Below, in pieces: positions 40,001 through 47,604 of a DNA stretch of 64,000 nt. Both the position numbers and the translations under genes were made by a program. Below the pieces are notes generated by a model that worked only from the letters and a program-made list of their open reading frames with translations, ran no database searches and was not told where the DNA came from. The stretch is from Streptomyces sp. B3I8 (GTDB taxonomy: Bacteria > Actinomycetota > Actinomycetes > Streptomycetales > Streptomycetaceae), in the NCBI RefSeq assembly GCF_030816915.1, contig NZ_JAUSYN010000002.1, positions 4,043,501-4,107,500 on the forward strand, written 5' to 3'. The first letter of the stretch is position 1; each line of letters starts with the position of its first letter.

Positions 40001-41337
40001 GAGGCCAGCTCCTGTGCCTCGCGGTACGGGACGGTGCGGGCGCCCGCGTGGGCGGCGGCGTACGCCTTCGCGGTGCTCGGGGTGACGAACGGCAGCAGCC
40101 GGTCGCCGTCGGCCACCCACACCGCCTTGTCGGCGAACCACAGGGTGCCGGTGGTGGTGTCGGGCACGTAGGCCGCGCGGAGGTCCTTGCCGTGCCGGGC
40201 CGTGTACGCCAGCAGGGCTCTGGGCGAGGTGAAGCTCCGTGTGGCGTCGGCGCCCTTGGGCCAGGCCTCGCTCGCGGCGGCGGGCGGGGCGGCGGCGAGC
40301 CGCTCGGCGTAGGAGGTGCCGAGGGCCTTCTTGACGTAGGTGTCGTCGACGAAGGCGGCCACGTCGATGTCGCCGGTGAGCTTGGCGGCCTTGAGGATCG
40401 AGACGTCCTGCTCGAGTGCGGAGATCAGCCGTGGCTTGACGCTGGGGTCGAAGGTGGCGATGCCGTGGGCGCCGTTGTAGAGATAGACGACCTCGGCGGG
40501 CAGGGCGGTGGCCTTCGCGACCTTCTCGGCGGCGGCCACCGGGTGGTCGTCGAGGTAGTCGGTCGCCTCGGCCTGGGCCTTGAGGAACGCCTCGAGGACG
40601 GCGGGGCGCCGCTCGGCGAAGTCCTTGCGGGCGGTGACGCCGTGGAAGGTGGGCAGGTTCAGCTCGGCGCCGTCGTACAGGGCCTTGGCCTTGCCCTGGT
40701 AGGCGAGCAGTCCGGGCCAGGCGACGAACTGGGAGAGGGCGTCGGCGCTGCCCGAGGAGAGCGCCGACGCGCCGACCGCCGGCTGCTGGTTGAGTTTCTC
40801 GACGCCCTTGTCCGGGTCGATCCCGGCGCGTTGCAGGGCCCGGACGAGGGTGCCGTCGGCGGCCGAGCCGATGCTGGTGGAGACCTTCTTGCCCTTGAGG
40901 TCCTTCAGGGAGGTGAGTTTCGAGTCCGGGGCGGTGACGATGGTGTTGAGGCCGCCGCGGAGGTTGTAGCCGGTGACGGAGACGAGCCGGGTCGGCTGGT
41001 CGAGCTGCTTGCCGCGGGCCGCGTTGATGAGGAGCGGGAAGTCGCCCATCGACCCGATGTCGATCTTCCCGGCGGTCATCTGCGCGGTGATCGGGGCGCC
41101 GGTGGCGTAGTCCTGCCACTGGACCTTGTAGTGCTTGCCGTCGCCGAGGGAGTTGAGCTCCTTCTCGAAGTAGCCGAGGGAGCGCAGCAGGGTGCCGGCG
41201 GTGACGGTGTTGATGGTCTTGGACTGGTAGCCGACGGTGACGGTGACCGTGGAGCCGTCCCCGGCCGCCGCGTTGCCGCCGCAGGCGGTGAGCGGCAGCA
41301 GGAGCACGGCGGCCGCGGCGGCTGCCTTGGGTTTCAT
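39997..41337 (-). CDS. ABC substrate-binding lipoprotein (TauA/NrtA type) with NosL-like C-terminal domain
   Basis: A 446-residue exported lipoprotein; LLPLTACGG is a good lipobox with Cys near residue 19. Residues about 32-350 form a NitT/TauT-type binding protein (VGYQSKTINTVTAGTLLRSLGYF, QMTAGKIDIGSMGDFPLLI). The last 80 residues are extra and resemble NosL copper-chaperone-like proteins: SFTSPRALLAYTARHG, then YVPDTTTGTLWFADKAVWV, then FVTPSTAKAYAAAHAGAR. The Met/Cys ligands of true NosL are absent, so metal binding is doubtful. ATG 41337 gives a clean signal peptide. The substrate cannot be read; nitrate, sulfonate, thiocyanate-like or other small anions are possible. Confidence 0.85.
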   Translation of the reverse strand: MKPKAAAAAAVLLLPLTACGGNAAAGDGSTVTVTVGYQSKTINTVTAGTLLRSLGYFEKELNSLGDGKHYKVQWQDYATGAPITAQMTAGKIDIGSMGDFPLLINAARGKQLDQPTRLVSVTGYNLRGGLNTIVTAPDSKLTSLKDLKGKKVSTSIGSAADGTLVRALQRAGIDPDKGVEKLNQQPAVGASALSSGSADALSQFVAWPGLLAYQGKAKALYDGAELNLPTFHGVTARKDFAERRPAVLEAFLKAQAEATDYLDDHPVAAAEKVAKATALPAEVVYLYNGAHGIATFDPSVKPRLISALEQDVSILKAAKLTGDIDVAAFVDDTYVKKALGTSYAERLAAAPPAAASEAWPKGADATRSFTSPRALLAYTARHGKDLRAAYVPDTTTGTLWFADKAVWVADGDRLLPFVTPSTAKAYAAAHAGARTVPYREAQELAS

Positions 41338-41357
41338 GATCGATCGGGCCTCTCGCC

Positions 41358-41433
41358 GGAACGGGTCGGTGCGTTCACCGGAACGGAGCGCGTGGGCGGG
41401 CTCACCGGAGCGGGTCGGTGAGTTCAGCGGAGC
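41358..41433. repeat. Imperfect direct repeats between the ferredoxin and binding-protein genes
   Basis: A unit of about 26 bp beginning CGGA(A/G)CGGGTCGGTG and continuing GTTCA(C/G)CGGA occurs at about 41358 and 41407, with a partial copy between them. It lies in the 86-bp gap and slightly overlaps the ferredoxin 3' end. Confidence 0.5.
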
Positions 41434-41651
41434 AGGTAGGGCATGTTGACCGTGACGGCTCCGGTGGGACACCGGGCCGCGCACGGGCCGCAGTACCAGC
41501 ACTCGTCGACGTGCATGTACGCCTTGCCGTTGCTCTCGTCGATGGCGAGGGAGTCCAGCGGGCACATGTCCACGCAGAGCGTGCAGCCGTCGATGCACTT
41601 GGACTCGTCGATGGTCACGGGCACGTCGGCCCGCTGGGGCACCAAGGACAT
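41424..41651 (-). CDS. AprB-like ferredoxin with two [4Fe-4S] motifs
   Basis: A 75-residue ferredoxin. The first motif is CIDGCTLCVDMCP, with an unusual CxxxCxxCxxxCP spacing; the second is CWYCGPCAARCP, with normal CxxCxxCxxxCP spacing. HVDECWYCGPC resembles the beta subunit of APS reductase (AprB) and related small ferredoxins that serve flavoproteins. The short C-terminus lacks the AprB tail. ATG 41651 is supported by the compact N-terminus. It sits between the GntR regulator and the transporter genes and is the probable electron carrier for the flavoprotein at the end of the operon. Confidence 0.88.
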   Translation of the reverse strand: MSLVPQRADVPVTIDESKCIDGCTLCVDMCPLDSLAIDESNGKAYMHVDECWYCGPCAARCPTGAVTVNMPYLLR

Positions 41652-41700
41652 GGCTGTCTCCGTAGGGGTCGTTCGTCGTACGGCGGAAGAGGAAGGGAAG

Positions 41701-42486
41701 TCAGTGCAGGGAGCGGCGCAGCAGGCCGCTCATGGTGATCCGGTCGCCGCGGAAGCGGATGAACTCCAGGTCGACGGGCCGGCCGTCGGCGAGGTGGGTC
41801 AGCCGTTCCAGCATCAGGACGGCCGCGCCGCGCGGAGCCTGGAGCACGGCGGCGGAGTGGGCGTCCGCGTTCACCGCCTCCAGGGTGATCTCGGCGTGAC
41901 CGAGCGGCTGCCCGGTCACAACCTCCAGGAGCCGGAACACGTCGGTGTGTTCCAGGTCCGCGCCGAGCAGGGAGGTGCCGATGTCGAGGGGGATGTAGGT
42001 GAGGTCGAGGGAGAGCGGGAGGCCGCCCAGTCGGCGCAGGCGTTCGATGTAGAGGACGTCGGCGCCGGACGGGAGGCGGAGCCGCTCGGCCACCGGGGCG
42101 GGCGCCGGGGCGGGGCCCACGGTGCGGACCTCGTTGGTGACGTCGCCGTGTTCACGCAGGGTTTCCGCGAGGCCCATCAGCCGGTCCAGTCCGTGGGGGT
42201 ACTTGCGCGCCACGACGACGGTGCCGACACCGGGGAGCCGGTCCACCAGGCCCTCGGCGCGCAGCAGATCCAGGGCCTGGCGGACGGTGTTGCGGGATGC
42301 GGCGTACTCGGCGCCGAGGGTGGCCTCGTGGGGGAGGGTGCCGGTGGGGAAGGCGCCGGTCAGGATCTGCCGGCGCAGCAGGTCGGCGAGCTGCCGCGCC
42401 CGGTCCGCGCGCAGCCGGCGCCGGCGGGCGGCGACGGTGGTCGCGCCCTGGCCGGCGTGGTCCCGGAGGCGATCGGTGGGTGGCAT
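41701..42486 (-). CDS. GntR-family (HutC/UTRA) transcriptional regulator
   Basis: A 261-residue regulator. The winged-helix domain is at about residues 28-95 (RQILTGAFPTGTLPHEATLG, SRNTVRQALDLLRAEGLVDRLPGVGTVV). A UTRA ligand-binding domain follows (VLYIERLRRLGGLPLSLDLTYIPL, then GHAEITLEAVNADAHSAAVLQ). UTRA regulators usually bind a small substrate of the adjacent pathway, so it probably senses the transported compound. ATG 42486 is the first start. The ferredoxin begins 49 bp after the stop on the same strand, so this is likely the first gene of the operon. An ACTG-AAA-CAGT palindrome is 12 bp upstream. Confidence 0.9.
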   Translation of the reverse strand: MPPTDRLRDHAGQGATTVAARRRRLRADRARQLADLLRRQILTGAFPTGTLPHEATLGAEYAASRNTVRQALDLLRAEGLVDRLPGVGTVVVARKYPHGLDRLMGLAETLREHGDVTNEVRTVGPAPAPAPVAERLRLPSGADVLYIERLRRLGGLPLSLDLTYIPLDIGTSLLGADLEHTDVFRLLEVVTGQPLGHAEITLEAVNADAHSAAVLQAPRGAAVLMLERLTHLADGRPVDLEFIRFRGDRITMSGLLRRSLH

Positions 42487-42498
42487 GCGGGGAACCCT

Positions 42499-42509
42499 AC
42501 TGAAACAGT
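42499..42509. promoter_or_regulatory. Small palindrome upstream of the GntR gene, possible operator
   Basis: ACTGAAACAGT has perfect 4-bp arms around AAA, just upstream of the regulator start. Adjacent sequence GGGGTATGGGGTGTTGC is unusually G/T-rich. Support is symmetry and position only. Confidence 0.3.
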
Positions 42510-42606
42510 GGGGTATGGGGTGTTGCTGAAGTGTTGCGCCATCTGGGAGAGCGTCAGATCACGGTCGACCTGGGGGTTCGCGGGGAAGGGGGTGAGATGC
42601 GCCACC

Positions 42607-43830
42607 TCAGAGCGCCCCCGGAACCACCTTCCCCGACACCTCGCCGAGTCCCACCCGGGCCCCGTCCGGACCGGGGGCCCAGGCCGTGAGGGTGACCTCG
42701 TCGCCGTCCTGGAGGAACGTGCGGTCGCCCCCGGGCAGTTCCAGCGGGTCCCGGCCGTTCCAGGTCAGCTCCAGCAGCGAGCCCCGCTCGCGCGCGCCGG
42801 GCCCGCTGACCGTCCCCGACCCGTACAGGTCGCCCGTGCGCAGCGAGGCCCCGTTCACCGTCATGTGAGCGAGCTGCTGCGCGGCCGTCCAGTACATCGT
42901 GGCGAACGGCGGTTCGGACACCACGTGGCCGTTGACCGCGACGGACAGTCGCAGGTCGTAGCCGCCGGGGCCCTCGTCGGTGCCGGAGTCGTCGAGATAC
43001 GGCAGCAGCGGGTGGGTGCGCTCGGGCGGGGTCACCCGTGCCTCCTCCAGGGCGTCCAGCGGGGTGATCCACGCCGACACCGACGTGGCGAAGGACTTGC
43101 CGAGGAACGGGCCGAGCGGCACGTACTCCCAGGCCTGGACGTCCCGGGCCGACCAGTCGTTGAGCAGGCACAGCCCGAACACGTGGTCGCGGAAGGCGGA
43201 CAGCGGCACGGGCCGGCCCAGCGGCGAGGGCGTGCCGACGACGAAGCCGACCTCCGCCTCGATGTCCAGCCGCACCGAAGGCCCGAACGCCGGTTCGGGG
43301 TCGGTCGGTGCCTTGCGCTGTCCGGACGGCCGTACGACCTCCGTGCCGGACACCACGACCGTGCCCGCCCGCCCGTGGTAACCGATGGGCAGGTGCTTCC
43401 AGTTCGGGGTGAGGGAGTCGGCCGCGTCCGGGCGGAAGATCTGCCCGACGTTCCGCGCGTGATGCTCGGAGGAGTAGAAGTCGACGTAGTCCGCGACCTC
43501 GAACGGCAGATGCAGCCGCACCTCGGACAGCGGGTGCAGCAGCGCGGCGACCGCCTCCCGGTGGGAGGGGACGGTGACCCACGCGGTCAGCGCGCGCCGG
43601 ACGTCGGACCAGGCGGTGCGGCCCGCCGCCAGCAGCGGGTTCAGCGTCGGCCGGGCCAGCAGCGACGCGTACGGCGAACCGAGTGCGAGGGCCGCCGCGC
43701 CCGCGTCGAGCACATGGTCGCCGAGCCGGACGCCCACCGTCCGCGCGGTGCCGCCGGGCGGGGTGAAGACGCCGTAGGGAAGGTTGTGCGGGCCGAAGGG
43801 GTCGCCCTCGGGGACGTCGAACGGGGGCAT
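42607..43830 (-). CDS. fahA: Fumarylacetoacetase
   Basis: A 407-residue hydrolase that cleaves 4-fumarylacetoacetate to fumarate and acetoacetate, the last step of tyrosine/homogentisate breakdown. Family signatures: DYVDFYSSEHHARNVGQIFRP near residue 115, GYHGRAGTVVVSGTEVVRP near 150, LDIEAEVGFVVG with metal-binding Glu residues near 190, and LLNDWSARDVQAWEYVPLGPF near 217. ATG 43830 starts MPPFDVPEGDPFG, and the SD GAGG is about nine bases upstream; an upstream GTG would add a non-conserved leader. No homogentisate dioxygenase is nearby. It is unlikely to belong to the GntR operon because over 100 bp with a palindrome separate them. Confidence 0.95.
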   Translation of the reverse strand: MPPFDVPEGDPFGPHNLPYGVFTPPGGTARTVGVRLGDHVLDAGAAALALGSPYASLLARPTLNPLLAAGRTAWSDVRRALTAWVTVPSHREAVAALLHPLSEVRLHLPFEVADYVDFYSSEHHARNVGQIFRPDAADSLTPNWKHLPIGYHGRAGTVVVSGTEVVRPSGQRKAPTDPEPAFGPSVRLDIEAEVGFVVGTPSPLGRPVPLSAFRDHVFGLCLLNDWSARDVQAWEYVPLGPFLGKSFATSVSAWITPLDALEEARVTPPERTHPLLPYLDDSGTDEGPGGYDLRLSVAVNGHVVSEPPFATMYWTAAQQLAHMTVNGASLRTGDLYGSGTVSGPGARERGSLLELTWNGRDPLELPGGDRTFLQDGDEVTLTAWAPGPDGARVGLGEVSGKVVPGAL

Positions 43831-44074
43831 GCGGTGCTGCCTCGCTTTCGTGCGCGCCGGGCGGGGACGCGGTTCCCCGCTGGTGACGGGCGGACGCGTT
43901 CCCGGTGGTCGGGCCACACGTTACGGCCGAGTCGCCCGCCATGGGCAGTACGCGTGGGGGGTGTTGGCTGACGGCGTAGGCGCCGTGCGCCAACTGTCGC
44001 TGTCGGGCCGGTCGTTGCACACGAGAAAGCGGACGTCGTCCGGTTCGGGGCGGGTCGGTGGGGCCCGACATCCG

Positions 44075-44080
44075 TATTCT
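44075..44080 (+). promoter_or_regulatory. -10 element (TATTCT) for a leaderless HAD phosphatase gene
   Basis: TATTCT ends exactly six bases before the ATG at 44087, with no ribosome-binding site. The -35 region is weak. Confidence 0.55.
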
Positions 44081-44086
44081 CTGATC

Positions 44087-44902
44087 ATGGCCGCACCCAC
44101 CGCATATGCCCTCATCGCCACTGACCTGGACGGAACGCTGCTGCGCGGCGACGACACGCTCTCCGACCGGTCCCTCGCCGCCCTCGCGCGGGTGGCCGCC
44201 GCCGGGGCGACGCACCTGGTGGTGACGGGCCGGCCGGCGCCGAGGGTGCGCCCGCTCCTGGAGGACCTGGGCGGCGAGGGGCTCGCGGTGTGCGGGCAGG
44301 GCGCACAGTTGTACGACGCCGGCGCGGACCGGCTGCTGTGGTCCGTCACGCTGGACCGGGAGCTGGCCGAGACCGCGCTCGGCAAGGTGGAGGCCGAGGT
44401 CGGCGAGGTGTACGCGGCCGTCGACCAGGACGGGGCGGACGGGCTGACGCTGATCGAGCCCGGCTACCTCATGCCGCACCCCACGCTGCCCGCCGTACGG
44501 GTCGACCGGCGCGACGACCTGTGGGCCGAGCCGATCAGCAAGGTGCTGCTGCGCCACCCCTTCCTGTCCGACGACGAACTGGCGGCGGCGGCCCGGGGGG
44601 CGGTCGGTTCGCTGGCCACGGTCACCATGTCCGGGCCCGGGACCGTCGAACTCCAGCCATGTGGCGTGACGAAGGCGACGGGGCTGGCGCTGGCGGCCGA
44701 GCGGCTGGGGCTTTCCCCGGCCCGGACCCTCGCCTTCGGGGACATGCCCAACGACATCCCCATGTTCGACTGGGCGGCCCGCGGGGTGGCCATGGCCAAC
44801 GCCCATCCCGAACTCAAGGCGGTCGCCGACGAGGTCACGGCGTCGAACGAGGACGACGGCATCGCCGTCGTCCTCGAACGCCTCTTCCCGGCCGGGGCGT
44901 GA
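44087..44902 (+). CDS. HAD-superfamily phosphatase (Cof type)
   Basis: A 271-residue cytoplasmic phosphatase. Motif I is DLDGTLLRGDDTLS at about residues 13-26 with the nucleophilic Asp, motif II is VVTGRPAPR near 45, and motif III/IV is SKVLLRHP with LAFGDMPNDIPMFDWA near 220-235. The large C2 cap between them places it in the Cof/YbiV group acting on sugar phosphates or flavin-like phosphates. GVTKATGLALAAERLGL, typical of the group, precedes motif IV. ATG 44087 has a -10 hexamer six bases upstream, so it is probably leaderless. It is divergent from fahA. Confidence 0.92.
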   Translation: MAAPTAYALIATDLDGTLLRGDDTLSDRSLAALARVAAAGATHLVVTGRPAPRVRPLLEDLGGEGLAVCGQGAQLYDAGADRLLWSVTLDRELAETALGKVEAEVGEVYAAVDQDGADGLTLIEPGYLMPHPTLPAVRVDRRDDLWAEPISKVLLRHPFLSDDELAAAARGAVGSLATVTMSGPGTVELQPCGVTKATGLALAAERLGLSPARTLAFGDMPNDIPMFDWAARGVAMANAHPELKAVADEVTASNEDDGIAVVLERLFPAGA

Positions 44903-45057
44903 GCCCAGGACCAGGGTCAGCCCCCGGTCAAGGCGTCAGTCACCTGTTCCAGGCGTCGACCCCCGAACCAGGTGCGGAGCCCCCGGGTCGGGTAGGGGCA
45001 CGGGCAGGTATGGGCACCGGGTCGGGTGCGGGGGCCCGTCCGGGCGGTCGGCCCGGT

Positions 45058-45555
45058 TCAGTACGCGCCGTACACGTTGTCGATCGAGCCGTACCGCGCG
45101 GCCGCGTAGTTGCAGGACGCCGTGATGTTGGCGATCGGGTCGAACGGGTCGAACGAGGTGCCGGGCACGTGGTAGGCGAGGAACGTCGGGTCGATGATCT
45201 GGAGCAGTCCCTTGGACGGGGTGCCCGCCAGGGCGTTGGAGTCCCAGTTGTTCACGGCGAGCGGGTTGCCTGACGACTCCCGCATGATGTTGCGCTGGAT
45301 GCCGTCGTAGCTGCCGGGGATGCCGTTCTGCGCCATGATCGACAGCGACTGCTGGATCCAGCCGTCGAGGTTGTTGGCGTAGGTGGCCGTGGTGGCGGTC
45401 GTCGTCGCCGCGGTCGTCGTCGTGGCGGCGGTGGGCGTGGCCGCGGAGGCCTGGGTGGCGCCGAACAGCGGGAGCGCGAGGGCGGCGGCACCGGTGCCGG
45501 CGGCGATCAGGGCGCGGGCGGGCAGGCGGAAGCCGGGCAGGGCGAAGCGGGACAT
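45058..45555 (-). CDS. Secreted lytic transglycosylase (SLT domain)
   Basis: A 165-residue exported muralytic enzyme. The signal peptide (basic start, hydrophobic 14-35, ATQASAATP) is followed by a Thr/Ala-rich linker and a compact SLT/lysozyme-like domain. The catalytic Glu is in NIMRESSGNPLAVNNWD near residue 90, with KGLLQIIDPTFLAYH downstream. ATG 45555 follows GAGAGG by eight bases. Its 5' leader contains a c-di-AMP (ydaO/yuaA) riboswitch, a regulatory RNA often found before cell-wall hydrolases in actinobacteria, so expression should fall when c-di-AMP is high. It converges on the HAD phosphatase gene. Confidence 0.92.
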   Translation of the reverse strand: MSRFALPGFRLPARALIAAGTGAAALALPLFGATQASAATPTAATTTTAATTTATTATYANNLDGWIQQSLSIMAQNGIPGSYDGIQRNIMRESSGNPLAVNNWDSNALAGTPSKGLLQIIDPTFLAYHVPGTSFDPFDPIANITASCNYAAARYGSIDNVYGAY

Positions 45556-45566
45556 GGCGGATTTCC

Positions 45567-45740
45567 TCTCCGTCGCCTGCGAGGTGAGCTGTCGGGTTCG
45601 GGCTGGGAGGTGCCCGGCCGGCCCACGCACGCGGGACCGGCTTCACCCCTAGCCGTGCCGGGACTTGGCCCCGGACCGGCGACTTACCTGGGTCCCCCGC
45701 TCCTGCCGTGCGAGATGGGTGAATGGGTGCTCCGGACGGC
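45567..45740 (-). ncRNA. c-di-AMP riboswitch (ydaO/yuaA leader)
   Basis: Read on the minus strand, the leader holds the conserved blocks of this class in order. GGGGGACCCAGGTAAG is at about 45699-45684, GGGGTGAAGCCGG near 45650-45638, then CCCGAACCCGACAGCTCACC at about 45603-45584 and TCGCAGGCGACGG just after. A closing helix is possible between CCGTC (45739-45735) and GACGG at the 3' end. It ends about 14 nt before the start codon, so ligand binding could control termination or ribosome access. This is the strongest RNA element in the window. Confidence 0.88.
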
Positions 45741-46282
45741 GGCAGGACTCGGCGTTCCACCCGGATCGGGGAGGAAGCTATGCGAGAGAACCTGTGAGGA
45801 ACAAGTGACGAAAACGAGGTTCTATCCGGTTGATCTTTTGCTGGGCGTTTTGGGATGTTGATCCTTTGTGCGCCACCCGGCTCAACTGGGCGTCCGGGTA
45901 AGGGGAATGTGAGATTCCGGAGCAGTGCGTCCCGCGAGGTGTGCGCGTGACCCAACTCACTGAGGGCGTGAGACGGACGTATGGTGCGGAATAGGCTCAA
46001 TGTTCGCAAGTCGTCCGCGCGGGGAATGTCCGTGTCGTCCGGACGATGCCCGGGGGATCCGCCCGGGGGGCCGCCGTGATGTGGATCATGCATAAGTCCG
46101 TACATGACCGTGCGTATCACCCGATCACGAACATGCCGTCTCTGATCCGGTACGTCCCGGCCTGGAACCATGGGCGCTCGTGGTGATCGAAACATGACCG
46201 GATACGCTGACTTGAGTGAGGGCAGCGACCTATCGACAAACCGTGTAACCGTCGCCAGACACCAGCAGACAGGAGACCCCTC
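45741..46282. other. Upstream region of the riboswitch and the polyprenyl synthase
   Basis: These 540 bp hold no gene. They contain a GTGA-N6-TCAC site at 45947-45960 and an AT-richer stretch around 45790-45870, with repeated GTTGATC and TTTTG, where the riboswitch promoter probably lies. The AGGAG ribosome-binding site for the synthase is near 46271. No clean -35/-10 pair was found for either gene. Confidence 0.5.
45947..45960. promoter_or_regulatory. Possible Crp-type site upstream of the riboswitch gene
   Basis: GTGACCCAACTCAC fits GTGA-N6-TCAC, the core of the Crp-family consensus. It lies more than 200 bp before the riboswitch, and the promoter is not mapped, so the assignment is tentative. 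Confidence 0.3.
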
Positions 46283-47293
46283 GTGACCGTCGTCGGGCCA
46301 TTCGGGCTGAGCGTGCGGGACCAGGCTCTGGAAGCCGATGTCCAGGTGGGTCTGACGGCTGTCGAGGAGGGCCTGCTCGAAGCCACCAAGAGCGGGGTCC
46401 CCTTCATCACGGAGGCCGCACAGCATCTCGTCCGCGCGGGCGGGAAGCGGTTCCGGCCGCTGCTGGTGATGCTGGCGGCGCAGTTCGGCGACCCGTACGC
46501 GCCGGGGATCGTGCCCTCGGCGGTCGTCGTCGAGCTCACTCATCTCGCCACGCTCTACCACGACGACGTCATGGACGAGGCCGAGGTGCGGCGCGGGGTG
46601 GACAGCGCCAACACCCGCTGGGGCAACTCGGTCGCGGTCCTCACCGGCGACTTCCTCTTCTCCCGCGCCTCCCACATGCTGGCCGACCTCGGCCCCGAGG
46701 CGGTCCGGATCCAGGCGGAGGCGTTCGAACGGCTGGTCACCGGGCAGATCCTGGAGACCGCCGGGCCGCGCGACGGCCGGGACCCCGTCGACCACTACCT
46801 CGACGTGCTGGCCGGCAAGACCGGCTCCCTGGTCGCGGTGGCCTGTCGGTTCGGCGCGATGATGTCCGGCGCCGACGAGACGGTCGTGGACGTGCTCACG
46901 CAGTACGGAGAGCGGCTCGGCGTCGCCTTCCAGCTCGCCGACGACGTACTCGACATCGCCTCCGACTCCCGCGAGTCCGGCAAGACGCCGGGCACCGACC
47001 TGCGCGAGGGCATCCCCACCCTGCCGGTGCTGCGGCTGCGCGAGCAGGCCGAGCGGCTCGGGCTGCCGGCGGACGTGGCCCTGTGCGAGCTGCTCGACTC
47101 CGACCTGAGCGACGACGCCCGTCTCGACGAGGCCCTGGACCAGCTGCGGGAACACCCCGCCCTCGAGCAGGCGCGGCGGGACACGGTGCGGTACGCGGAG
47201 GACGCGCGGTCGGCGCTGGCCCCGCTGCCGGAGTGCGCGGCGAAGACGGCGCTGACGGAGATGTGCGAACTGGTGGTCCACCGGGCCGGGTGA
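46283..47293 (+). CDS. Trans-polyprenyl diphosphate synthase (menaquinone side chain)
   Basis: A 336-residue all-helical synthase that extends allylic diphosphates with isopentenyl diphosphate. The first Asp-rich motif is HDDVMDEAEVRRG near residue 92 (DDxxD) and the second is QLADDVLDIASD near 218 (DDxxD); GGKRFRPLL lies near residue 52. Length and motifs fit long-chain (C40-C50) synthases such as those making the menaquinone tail. This fits the mqn, menG and menJ-like genes in the same segment; chain length itself cannot be read reliably. GTG 46283 follows AGGAGACCCCT. It is divergent from the transglycosylase gene. Confidence 0.92.
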   Translation: MTVVGPFGLSVRDQALEADVQVGLTAVEEGLLEATKSGVPFITEAAQHLVRAGGKRFRPLLVMLAAQFGDPYAPGIVPSAVVVELTHLATLYHDDVMDEAEVRRGVDSANTRWGNSVAVLTGDFLFSRASHMLADLGPEAVRIQAEAFERLVTGQILETAGPRDGRDPVDHYLDVLAGKTGSLVAVACRFGAMMSGADETVVDVLTQYGERLGVAFQLADDVLDIASDSRESGKTPGTDLREGIPTLPVLRLREQAERLGLPADVALCELLDSDLSDDARLDEALDQLREHPALEQARRDTVRYAEDARSALAPLPECAAKTALTEMCELVVHRAG

Positions 47294-47604
47294 CACCCCG
47301 GAACCTCCACCCCACGACCCGCCTCTTCGCCCTGTCCTCCCCTCCCTTTCGCATCTCACGGGCCCTTCCCCCTACGGGAGGGTGGACGATCTCCACCCGC
47401 GTGTCATACCGCAGGAGTACGCGGAGTTGGACCCGGGGGTTGACGCCTCGTCGCGGACTTTTTGGTCATATGGAGAGGACCACCTCCCCGGACTTCGGGT
47501 GACAATGGCGGCACGGGGTGGGAAGTCTTGGCTCGAGCGTGAACCGGGAGCCGAGGGGAGCGAGAGCACGGCAGGCCGCCGCCGACGACGGAGGTAAGGC
47601 ACAC
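47294..47604. other. Upstream region of the LolA-like gene
   Basis: No gene is seen in these 311 bp. TTGACG at 47440-47445 is a possible -35 without a clean -10. GGAGGTAAGG at 47591-47600 is the ribosome-binding site of the next gene. The inverted CCTAC/GGGAGGG stretch near 47365-47385 may help end the preceding transcript. Confidence 0.4.

Noticed and set aside
42607..43830. Fumarylacetoacetase as part of the GntR/ABC operon
   Set aside because: Although on the same strand, it lies upstream of the regulator, beyond its own palindrome-bearing promoter region, and has a well-defined unrelated role in tyrosine breakdown.
45610..46539. Short ORFs across the riboswitch and over the polyprenyl synthase start
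   Set aside because: They fall on the structured leader or antisense to a conserved gene.
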